A stretch of DNA of 64,000 nt from Blastomussa wellsi (taxonomy: Eukaryota; Cnidaria; Anthozoa; Scleractinia; Plerogyridae), in assembly GCA_947652115.1 (NCBI GenBank), contig OX393562.1, forward strand, positions 13,995,957 to 14,059,956, read 5' to 3'. This document shows positions 21,061 through 31,092 of this stretch, in pieces (the first letter of the stretch is position 1; every line of letters starts with the position of its first letter). Both the position numbers and the translations under genes were made by a program. The notes below the pieces were generated by a model. The model was given only the letters and a program-made list of their open reading frames with translations, was not told where the DNA came from and made no database searches.

Positions 21061-23530
21061 TGTCTATAAACAAGGATGTGCAGTTGTTTCTTACGAGTAT
21101 GTGACGACCCTCCGTCCCCATTTCAAAACTTAAGTTCCTATAAGATATGAAACAACTATTGGACTGGGCGAAGGCTGACGAACATTTCAGTGTAGGTTCT
21201 ATTTCAGTGGAGTGACCTTAAAGGGACAACAGAGAGTGCATGTTGAAAATGCAGTTTAAATTTGTCACATTCGTCCTCAAAACCCGCGGGCTAAATCTTC
21301 GACACTAATCCTAATCCAAATCCTTGTCACCTGTTGGTTTCTTAGACTTCGTTTAAGTTGTTCTGTCTATAAACAAATAGCTTTTTAAAGGCTTCCTATT
21401 GTTTGAAGGTAAATTAATTTGGCTTATATCGCGCACAAAAATGATTAACCAGCCCGTTTATATTTCGATGCTGCTAAATGACTGATCAAATGTAGGCACT
21501 AAAAGCCAAACCCACTGCATACACTAAGGCATCTCTATCCGACAGAGAAAAAAGAGGTTACTCATAATCAGTATCTGAGTACATGCAAATTGTTTTACAT
21601 TATGCACGCAAACGTCAAACCTTGCTACTATGTACACTGATTTTAAGCAACTGTGTTATTTTCAAATGCAAAGGTCGATCAATTTTCATTTGACGGTCCC
21701 TTAAAAAGTATACTCTCAGCATTTTATTTACATCGACAAAAACTTGTTAAAAATGGTGTTCACTAACACAAAGTTATCTATATTACAGTATATAACAAGG
21801 TTCGTCTTCTTCGCACGCGTATAGCATTCATTTCCTTTGCATTCAAAACTGTATAAATGGTTGCTACTGGTTCCAGAAAGCCGTTCAAATTGAGCGTTTT
21901 GAACACACCGTAGTTAAAAGAGGTTTCGATCGCCAGAAAGAATTTACAATTTACTTCGCCAGCGATTACTGAATACGTTTAGAATTCAAGGCTCTTCTGC
22001 TAAGTTTTCCTATTTATAAAAAAAGTTCGTTGTCATTTTTTTAAAAAGTAATGTCATATCCTTTTATTAATTTTAGTTTTATTATGAATGTTCCTGGCCG
22101 AGATACAGCAATTTTTGTATCATCCTGGATACTTTATTGCACAAGATTTGAAGGGGGATACACTAAATTTTGAAAGGAAAGCAATTACGCATATGAATAC
22201 AAACTACTTATGCAAAAATAAATAAAAACGTTAAGTGATGTAACACCGGATTTACAGGATAAAATTCAAAACAATACCTTTTTTATGACATCGTGTTAAA
22301 AACTGTGATAAGTCACCTGTTACATGTTGTATGAACATAAAGAGAAGTTTGGTCTTTATCAAACTTAGGCTTCATGATTCTAAGATATCAGTCTTTCGAA
22401 TTCTTGGAAATGAAAGTAAATTTATTCAAATGATCAGCTTGTTTACGTGCATCATTGTTGAAAAAATGGAGAAAACAGAATAAATTAGCACTCCATCGCT
22501 GTATGTTATAATTTTGCCCAATAAATCGAAATTACTGTGACAGTCCGATTAAAATATGTTACGTTCCTTATTTCTCATGCAGTAAAAAAATTAATCTAAC
22601 CTTTTTGGCAATTTGAACAGTAAGCCCGTGAATATTACGGGCCGGTCATACAGCTAAATTCGGTATATTCAGTGCTGCAGACAAATATGACTTATTAACT
22701 AAACATGATAATATTTATAATGTTGGAAACGTTGACTGGGTGCAATAACAGACGGTTAAACAGGTGCATCAATCAACCAATTACGTAAAACGTATTTTAT
22801 CGACCTGATAACAAGTCGTCCAAGATGTTCTAATAAACCAAACGCATCAATATATCACACGAATTTTCTGCTAAAACTAACGTTAACTCTTTGTATTTAG
22901 TTTTTAGAATCGAGAATTGTGCAAAAACAGTTTTGATCAGGTGTTAAAACGAGTAAGGAAATCAATTTAGAACGCAGCCGGGCGATAACTGGATAAAACA
23001 CCTGCGATTGTTAATCAGTTTAAGTCATTACCTGAGTCAGAAAAATCTGTATTAAATATTACTTTCAAGCTTAAATTCAAAGGCTACAGCTTTAATCCCG
23101 TAAAATATTTAAAAGCAGCAAAATAAGACTTGATGGAACGAACCACTGGGCTTTTAGCTTCACATTTCCTGCCATGTAATTTCTAACTAAGAAATATAAG
23201 TTATCTTTCAGTCGATTTTAAATGTAACCGATGCGATTTACACCTCAATAAAAAGTTCGTAGATACCTTCGTCAAAACTCTGTAACTGAATGTACAAGAA
23301 ATCGTGCAACTGAAATGTACAATGACGTACGTGGTCGTACTCGAGGAAAATCCCTACTTTACTGCTTCGCCTTCCTTGACATCAAGCCATGAAGCACGGC
23401 CGGTAGCCGAATTAGAGCCCAGAGGAACACAATCCACCTGTTTAACCGGATGAGGTTCCTCATGAAGGGACTGATCTGCCCTCTTATAACTATTCAGTAA
23501 AATATCTAATTTTGGAAGATTTCAAATTCG
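21061..23530. other. Intergenic, no gene seen
   Basis: About 2.5 kb of AT-rich DNA between the repeat cluster and the gene C promoter. I checked it for the small phase-1 starter exon and for exons of the A-D family and found none; no transposon ends are evident. Confidence 0.4.
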
Positions 23531-23537
23531 CAGTTAG

Positions 23538-23547
23538 TATATAAAAA
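23538..23547 (+). promoter_or_regulatory. TATA box of gene C
   Basis: TATATAAAAA lies 94 bases upstream of the ATG at 23632, comparable with the boxes of genes B and D. Confidence 0.7.
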
Positions 23548-23631
23548 TGCCAAAGTCGACTGGTTTTGGCAAAATTGCAACGTCAAAAGTAAGAACAGAA
23601 TATCCTTGGACCAAAGAAAACATATCACACC

Positions 23632-26364
23632 ATGAAAGGTAAGCCTTTTTCATCACCTAAGAAGTCAGTTTAATTTAATTTTTTAACCATGTTGGGCTAT
23701 AAATTTGATAGAATCATGGTTAGTTAATATAATTTGTGAAATGATTGAGCATTTACCCATGTTGATGTTGTTGTGTGTTCCTATTAGTATATGTGTATGC
23801 GTTTTTGTAACCTTGTACATTCTTTGAAGTAATAAAAACGATTGTTTTAATCGATAGACCGCGTTGGTTTACTTTTGTTTGAGTAAAAGGTAACATAATC
23901 TTTGTCGATTGCCACGTCGAAAAATAACCTTAACTTTGAGGGAAGCACTTCACTTATTTAATTACAAGCTAAGCTGAGAGAATTTACTTGGCTAGACACG
24001 TTTAAATCTTTAAGATATGTATATTTATTTCTCTTTAAAATCAGATCTATAGTAGTATTACGTGTACTACAACAAGCTTTTCCCTGATTGGCTAACAAAA
24101 TCGTATGATATGTACTCCAGACACTCCAGGCGATATGAACAGATTTTTCCAGCCAATCAGGATTAGCCTTACAAATGCCTGTTTGAGCTCACGAGCATTT
24201 TCCCGCGCTTAGCACAGGTTGGCCAGGAATGGATTGCGTAACTGCTAGTGATTATTATTTATTTTCATTGTAGTTTTGCTGGCTGTATTCTTTTCGTTGG
24301 TGGCAGTTTGCATGATGCAAACCAGGAAAACATGCCAACTGGATACGAACACGAGAAGGAAATTGAATAATCTGTTTCCACTGCTGTTAAAACTGGGAGT
24401 AGATCTCCTTAAGACAAAGGAAACAATAATTGTAAGTATGTTTTCAATAAAATTTGCGGGATAGTTCGCAGCTCTCTAGAACCTCTAATATTGGATCTTA
24501 ATAGCGCGCAGCTCTATTGTTGTAGGGCTAGGGTCCATTGTTACTGTTGTTTGTTTATCATTTTTTCAGCCAATACTGCGTACCGCCCCTAGAGTTTCGC
24601 ATTTCCAAGCACCTCGAAGTTCGTTAAAAATACTGTGCGTCGTGTTTGATTACTTGTAATTAATCCTGTGATGACCGTACAAGCTGCACTTTCTTTTTAA
24701 GTTCTCCAACACCATAACATATCTTAAAATCATTCATATTCTGTTGCTTTCGATCCAGGGGAAAAGATGGTTCAACGACAGCTACGAGTCATTAGACATA
24801 CAGTTCTCGGCGTTTCCAAGACGACAAAGCTCGAATAAAACCACAGTAAGAACCAATTTCTTTAGACATGTCTCTTATCCAATCAACGAACTGTTGAACA
24901 TTTGTTCTGCAATGAATAGCCAATTTCGATATTTTAAAATTCAGCCTAAACCAACAGGCTGCACTACGAGGATCTGGGGAATAAACCCTACAAATTCTAT
25001 AGTTTATTCCTCGGAGCCTCGTCCTGAGGTCTATTTTTTAGGCTGAATTATTAACAATGATGTTCCAGACACAAAATGAATCCTTTCATAAGAAATCAGC
25101 TTAAAATTGATCAGTTTCAGGCAGAAATGCGACTGTAAATCGCTGAAGTAAATCACATGCATTTTTATACTATTTTATATTTTGTGTAAAGTAACACTAA
25201 CGCAACGTTTGTGATTTCAGCCTCAAACTACGTTGGAAATCAACTGTCGTATTTTGCAAGCATTTATTCCGATTATAAGCAACTCCAAAAGGAAATTTGG
25301 TGCTTTTCCAGCTGCTAGGGAAGTGACACATCAGCTGCAGGAAATCAAATGGAAAGTTGGAAATATCATAAACTTTATTAAAGCGATTCAACATGCACTT
25401 AAGAAGGTAACCGATGTACATTGTGATTTCTGTCATTTTCCTCAATTTTTCACTACCAGTTGAGCAAAGTTAGAAAAATCTCTGCCTCACTTCATAAAAT
25501 CTCCTGAATCTCTTCTATTCTTATTGCTGTTATTTCTTAAAGGAAGCCTCTGGTTTTGAGACAAGTTGATTTCGAGTTGTTTCAAACAATTGCTAAATTT
25601 TTATGACCGGTGTAAGTGAAGAAGATGCCAATATTGTTACGAAGCAGTGGTTCTTTTGCGTGAAATCCAAAATATGGGGGCGTGGGGAGCGTTTATCATA
25701 ATAGGCCATTTTGCAGTTCTGCGCTTAGTTACCAAGCCTTTGAGTGGAATTGAGGCTGAAGGTAACCTTGCTTAGATACAAACCCTCTTGCTTTTGATAT
25801 GTAAATCGTTTTGTTGTTATGCTAAATAGCTTCTGGTCTTTATCATGACAAGGACACCCTGAGCATCGCTTTCATACAGAGGCCTGGTTACATTTCATAG
25901 AACTGTAAAATGGACTGTTATTAAATGTTATATGTCCCTTTTTCGGTGAAATTTGTAATGTAGACATTATTGGAAACAATTCAACCTCAACTTGTCTCAA
26001 CTGACAGAGTTTCCCTTTAAGATCTAGGAGTTAGTCAACCATCTACTTAAATGTAATTTTTCAAGAGAAAACAATAGCAAGATCTTATCATAATGAATGC
26101 TTCATCTCTTTATTACAGCCTGGTCAACTACGTACAGCGGTCATCCATCCCATGAAAAGCGCCGTCATTAACGCAACACACAGCTTCCACGGTGTGCGTG
26201 CTAGTGTCCAGATCTCCAAGACAACAAGACCACCGGCGACCATTCTGACTCTTCATGGCATTGCTCTGCAAGCATCTGCCATGTTGGATGATATTTACTC
26301 CAATATTGCCATAATGCAACTGGACTTTGTAAAATTAACCAAGACGTTCTGCCCCTCGAAATAA
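23632..26364 (+). CDS. Gene C: secreted four-helix cytokine-like protein (5 exons)
   Basis: Coding exons are 23632-23638, 24274-24431, 24759-24845, 25221-25406 and 26119-26364; 684 bases, 227 residues, phases 1-0-0-0. The signal peptide MKVLLAVFFSLVAVCMM precedes KTCQLD with C23 at the start of helix A (24-55). Exon 3 again has 29 residues (GKRWFNDSYESLDI...) ending exactly at an NKTT sequon. Exon 4 (85-146) starts PQTTLEINCRILQAFIPI, clearly matching the start of exon 4 of genes A and B, including the cysteine of gene A (C93). Exon 5 lacks the lysine-rich linker of A and B, and its first half also looks helical. It ends with C224, four residues from the C terminus. The C23-C224 pair is therefore conserved with A and B despite low overall identity. 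Function inferred from architecture. Confidence 0.82.
24505..24592. repeat. Dispersed repeat segment, also at 41398-41510
   Basis: GCAGCTCTATTGTTGTAGGG through GGTCCATTGTTACTGTTG and ATCATTTTTTCAGCCA matches 41398-41510 in intron 3 of the KChIP gene. Element boundaries are not visible. Confidence 0.6.
24905..25052. repeat. Short palindromic repeat in intron 3 of gene C
   Basis: AATTTCGATATTTTAAAATT, TTCAGCCTAAACC and TTTAGGCTGAA frame inverted AATAAACC/GGAGCCTCG blocks. Same family as 20925-21060 and 56215-56357. Confidence 0.6.
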
Positions 26365-27155
26365 ATTAAAAATCTGTCAGAAATCCCGTGAACCTTAGTC
26401 AGCGAAAAAATTATTTCTGTGGGTTAATTAGAATTCGGAAATAGTTATTTGGGGAGTATTTAAACAAGAACAATATATAACAAAGCAATTGTGAAAGTTC
26501 TTTGAACCATTAGTAAGGCGATATTTGCTTCAAAATATTGTTTGTCATTATATGACTAACGCATAAAGTTAATTTGTCTCTATGAGATTTTTATTATTAG
26601 TTGAAAGTATACATCAAAAGGGAGACAAAATTCTTAACGTTAGGCTTTAAGTGGTTGAAAATAAAATTAATGAAAATAAAAGTTACTTAGGACTCTTATT
26701 CTGAGTTGTAGTTGAACCTTTTAACGTGCAACTGAGTATCTATAATTTCTTAGTCTGTGCCCCTGGCCCAGTTTGATCTTTGCAGTTAGAAGAAAATTAT
26801 ATATGATCATTTTAGATTAAATTCCATGGCACATATTTGACCATGGTCACGATGTGTTTTAATTCTATTTCTTTGAGAACTACAGAAAATGCCAATTTCC
26901 CAGTTCGTAAACGGTCAATGCCATCATTGGTAACAAAGCTTTTCGAAATTGACCCTGCCCTATATGCCCTGACTAGTTTAGGACTGGACTAGGAGTAAAA
27001 AATGGTTTAAACTGATTTCGTGATACGCATCCACCGCACGCACTCACAAATTACTTTAATTGTTCACTTTCACTCCGGTTTGCTTGCGTTTCAGTTTTAA
27101 TTGTTGGTTAGGGCAATACTACAAGAAAAACGATAAGAAATGTTACCTTCTATAA
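26365..27155. other. 3' UTR of gene C and repeat remnant
   Basis: AATAAA at 26660-26665 and 26675-26680 are the candidate polyadenylation signals of gene C, about 300 bases after its stop. The segment 26895-26995 (CCCAGTTCGTAAAC, ATGCCATCATTGGTAAC, TAGTTTAGGACTGGAC) recurs in inverted orientation at 39975-40070, so it is a dispersed repeat. Confidence 0.5.
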
Positions 27156-27159
27156 TTAA

Positions 27160-27356
27160 AGGGCCCTAGTCAGTCTCTCCCATTTTCGATGACATCGAAA
27201 TTATGGTAATTGTATGGTGAAGCACAATCGTGTTGTATTGTTTAGGTTATGTTACTGGAAGAGTCTAAATTACCTTTAGCAAGTTTGTTAAGGGATTTTT
27301 TTGCTTCGAAACGCTCCGCGTGAAATATAATACCGAAATTCTCGCATGTAAACAAT

Positions 27357-27383
<27 letters not shown>
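27160..27383. mobile_element. TTAA-flanked short inverted-repeat element
   Basis: Ends AGGGCCCTAGTCAG and CTGACTAGGGCCCT are perfect inverted copies, with TTAA on both sides (27156-27159, 27384-27387). It is 224 bases long and non-coding. Confidence 0.75.
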
Positions 27384-27387
<4 letters not shown>

Positions 27388-27394
27388 ATTTATC

Positions 27395-27480
27395 CGGAGC
27401 TCGGTGGTAGTGTAGCAGAAGAGAGGTGTGTTGGCATGCCAGAGGGTCCTGGTTCGAGGCTGCGTGGTGACGTATATACA
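27395..27480 (+). repeat. tRNA-like SINE head
   Basis: CTCGGTGGTAGTGTAG resembles a pol III A box and GGTCCTGGTTCGAGGCTG a B box, with about 45 bases between them. The sequence does not fold into a clean cloverleaf by eye, so it is a tRNA-derived SINE rather than a functional tRNA. Confidence 0.4.
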
Positions 27481-27944
27481 CGTTTTCTTTTTTCTTTTAG
27501 TAGAAAACGTCGATGATGGTTAAGTGTCGCGAAAGTACGAAAAGGACACGTGCATCGACGACAGTACACAAATGCCACAAATCACTCTATAGCGAAAAAA
27601 GGAAATTGAATAAAGTCAATAATTCCTTGCAGTTCGTCAGCATCTGATTCAACTTCGACTGAACAGACTGACGCCCTAAGATAATCAGGAGACTGCCAGC
27701 GATCTGGAGAGAATCAAGTTAAAATATACCCTAAATTCATCATTGTTAAAAGCTAAATTGTACTCAGTCAATAATAATGATAATCACAATCACAATGACA
27801 ATCATAATCAGGGTTCTTCAGAAATCCACATTGCTTGGAACCGTAAATATCCTGCGGAAGGTGCTATCGATCTGAGGTCATGTCGATCTGATGGGCATGC
27901 TACAATAAGAACTGACCAGTCAATTACACCGAGACTGCGAATTT

Positions 27945-28006
27945 ATCAGATGATAATGATGATGGCGACGACGACGATGATGATGATATGATGATGATGA
28001 TGATAA
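27945..28006 (+). repeat. GAT/GAC microsatellite
   Basis: A run of GATGATAATGATGATGGCGA with interrupted GAC and GAT units up to 28006. Confidence 0.8.
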
Positions 28007-28282
28007 AACTAATGCCGCTTTTAAATAGCAATGTTATTATTCTGCCAGAGGTTTAGATCTTTATGGCCAAAGTATAAATAGACAGACCACCCCCTAAGGT
28101 TTTGGAGCAAGGATAGTATTAGAACTCGAGCCCGCGATCCAATGGAAAACATTACCTGGTCAGTGGTCAACTTTAAAAAACACGTAGCTTGATGAGCCCT
28201 AAAACTGATTCCGCGGTATGGTCATGTGATACTGGTTAGCGGATGCCTTGCTTTTACATTTAACTTTTACCTTTTGCATTTA

Positions 28283-28443
28283 ACAAATAGACATGAGCTT
28301 GTTGTGGTACGTTCTCTAATCGACCACGAATTTCTTCATCACACTGCCGCGGCGGCCTCGTGAGCTGCCCAAAAATTTGACAATGTGATTAAGAAATAAG
28401 TGGTCGATTAGAGGAGTACCACAACAACCTCACGTCTATTTGT
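28283..28443. repeat. Hairpin element with ~60-base arms
   Basis: ACAAATAGACATGAGCTTGT at the left pairs with the right end ACAACAACCTCACGTCTATTTGT, continuing through GTGGTAC, CTAATCGACCAC and ATTTCTT to a short loop. It interrupts the repeat fragment that starts near 28125. Confidence 0.65.
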
Positions 28444-28666
28444 CTTTTTTACCGGCCATGCACAACAAAACAAAGCCAAAATGAATACACGAAGACTTGC
28501 TTTCACGAAGTAAAAGTGCGAGCGAACTGATTCGAAACTCAAAGAACTACAAACTTCAAATTACATAAAGTAATTTAAAGCCAAACATTAGAAACAGAAT
28601 TTGACAACTAACCTTTATTCCATTCGGAAATTCTCGAAAACCAGATGAATTAATAGAAATGAATAG

Positions 28667-28711
<45 letters not shown>

Positions 28712-28734
28712 GTTTAACAATATAATTTGGTTTT

Positions 28735-29169
28735 ATCATCTGGGTTGATAATGTGAATTGGTCACCGTAAAGGAATTCAAGAGCTGACGTTTCGAGCGTT
28801 AGCCTTTCGTCGGAGCGAATCAAGGAATTGTCGGTCGTGTGTTGTTTATATACAGAAAGATGGAGCTTCGCTATTGGCTGGTGCCTGGTAACGTGAAAAC
28901 AACGGAATAAATTAGTTGAATGAAAAGCGTTCGTTGATACCGTGAGGATTAAGAGTGCCGATTTGAAAAATAAATTTTTGTTCTTGAGTTTTGCGACTTT
29001 CCGTGCTTCCTTGGTGAAGGGAAAGGCCGCAGACTGCCATATGTTGCTTATAATGATTTAGGAGATTGAAGTGTCTATCGACCGGTTTCGATGCATTTTT
29101 GTCGTCTTTCTCTACGTCCCGAAGGTGTTCTCGGAATCGATCGCCCAGTCGTCTTCCTTCGATATTTAT
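28735..29169 (-). mobile_element. Penelope-like retroelement, 5'-truncated 3' end with GIY-YIG region
   Basis: On the minus strand one uninterrupted frame runs from about 29169 to a stop at 28912-28914. It reads GRRLGDRFREHLRDVEKDDK and later HFNLLNHYKQHMAVCGLSLH, EQKFIFQIGTLNPHGINERF. This is the C-terminal half of the GIY-YIG endonuclease typical of cnidarian Penelope-like elements. The downstream tail (28735-28830; CGAAACGTCAGCTCTTGAAT, TTTACGGTGACC, TTATCAACCCAGATGATAAA) also resembles their 3' ends. The N-terminal part of the nuclease, the linker and the reverse transcriptase are missing, so it is dead. Confidence 0.65.
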
Positions 29170-29320
29170 TCATTTCATAGTGATTTATTATCCAGTGGAT
29201 ACCTCTATCCATCTTGTGAAAAACTGGGCCCTGAGTTTTATTTTACTGAGATTTTACGGCATGAACGCTTAACGGCTCAACCTACAACAGTCAAAACTCT
29301 TCTTATCCTTGACGACATAG

Positions 29321-29574
29321 ACACCCCTCAGTAACAGACCCAGTGGATTCTTTATCCTCACTCGGTTTTAGGGAAAAAAGTCACCGGGTTGGCTAATTTG
29401 TTTTATTTTGCTTATTTATTATTATTTTTTGCAAACAAAATACGCTTGGTCACACCGCACAGTCACTGGGTAAAATCAAAATATTCATTGGGTACTGGGG
29501 ACACTAAATTTCCGCTGGGTAGGGGAAAATAATCCACTACGTAGGGTTTCAGTGGGTCTGTTACATAGGGGTGT
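29321..29574. mobile_element. Inverted-repeat element with 6-base target duplication
   Basis: Ends ACACCCCTCAGTAACAGACC and GGTCTGTTACATAGGGGTGT are inverted copies; ACATAG flanks both sides (29315-29320, 29575-29580). It is 254 bases long and non-coding. Confidence 0.75.
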
Positions 29575-29580
29575 ACATAG

Positions 29581-30989
29581 GTGTCACTTTGGTCGTTCAC
29601 TTGCAATTGTCGTTCACTTGTCTCGTGTCACTGTATCCTAGGCGACATGTTCAGGCCACACATTGACTCGCTATCACCGAGAAACCCAAATCGTAACTGA
29701 AATTCAACCGGTCTCAATCTAATGAAATTTAAACATTTAAGATTTTGTGTGGCTCAAATGCGATCGAATTTTGTCTCCATCTTCAGTGTCGACAGCTTTT
29801 TCTTATGTTTACGCTCTATTTTCCAAGCCTGACAAACTTGATCCTAAATGCATTCAATGTCAACCACAAGAAGATGGTCCCGTTCGCCCATAACATCAGT
29901 CTTGAACTTATCGCCTTTGTATACGGCTCGGCATGCATGAACTACTGACAACACAGCTCGCGAAAGAGGCAGAATTTCTCCAAATGAGAAATACAAGCGT
30001 AAAACTTAAGTATGCTGGAAGACTTGAATGTTGTACTCTAACGGTTTGTCTATGAACGTGGCTTCAACTCTGGCCTTGTTGAGTGAGGAGGCAAATTAAC
30101 CTCCGATTTACACCATTTTTGAGATGCATGCTCGTGTCCAGTCCTGGCCTTGCAAGATTTGTTAGGCCTTTCTTATATTAAAATCGTAAAAGCCTTGCAA
30201 ATAAAATAACTACTTGTCAGTACAGGATGTTGAGACAGTCTTAAAACTAACAGAATCGCACTCTACCTACCTTCAAAGTTATCATGGATGTAAATTTAGC
30301 TATGACAAGGAACGAAACTTTGACCGGAAGATTTAAATTCTCTTTCTTAGTGAACTGGACGCCATTACGTCTTTTGCCTTCAATGTCCCAACGAAAATCA
30401 CAATTTTGCTTCATGTTGTTGCTTGAAAATAAACGCTAATGACGCGTAACGCTGCGAGTCATTTTATGCTCACAGGTAGGCCAGCAAGAGTTATCCGATC
30501 TATTGTTGAACTGATGGTAATCGGAAGAACCCCGCCTGAAATTCCAGCGGCGGATGCAGGATTAAACAGTGGGAGATATGTTATTAAATTCATGTCCACC
30601 AACATCAAAAATTAATAACTATTTATTAACTCGGTTAGTTAAGATTAAAAGGATTATTATTCTAAAATATAAAAGAATTACTAAACATGGCCTACACTGA
30701 ACAATGAGGTCTTTGAACTTGCTTGTATTGACGAGGCTGTATTGAATACATGAAGTAAAGCAAGCTTGAGAGATATCTGTCAAAAAATATAGAAATTGGA
30801 ATATAATGTTGTTGGGATTTATTTGCCATGCCACCTGTTGAAATGACTGGCGAAAACTTAAATTAGACCGTTCTGCGGACGGTAGAAATTCCGCAAGCTT
30901 GCATTGCTTCTTATAGAGTCGGGGAAAGAAAACTAGCTAAACCTCTTAAATTAGACCATGAGATGACAAAGCAGGAACCTTTAGATTCG
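29581..30989. other. Intergenic upstream of gene D, no gene seen
   Basis: No conserved exon or element ends are visible. The small frames at 29745-29948 and 30619-30834 have no recognisable content. Confidence 0.4.
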
Positions 30990-30998
30990 TATATAAGG
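30990..30998 (+). promoter_or_regulatory. TATA box of gene D
   Basis: TATATAAGG lies 103 bases upstream of the ATG at 31093. Confidence 0.65.
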
Positions 30999-31092
30999 AT
31001 GGAAACTTTGACAATTTATTACCATTCAAATCTACAACCTCAAAGAGAACAACACGAGAAGTTAAAAGTCGTGAAAAGAAGACAAAGACGAT

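Noticed and set aside
30912..30935. GGGGAAAGAAAACTAG upstream of gene D as an interferon-response-like site
   Set aside because: Spacing between the GAAA units does not fit the consensus, and no similar site precedes genes A-C.
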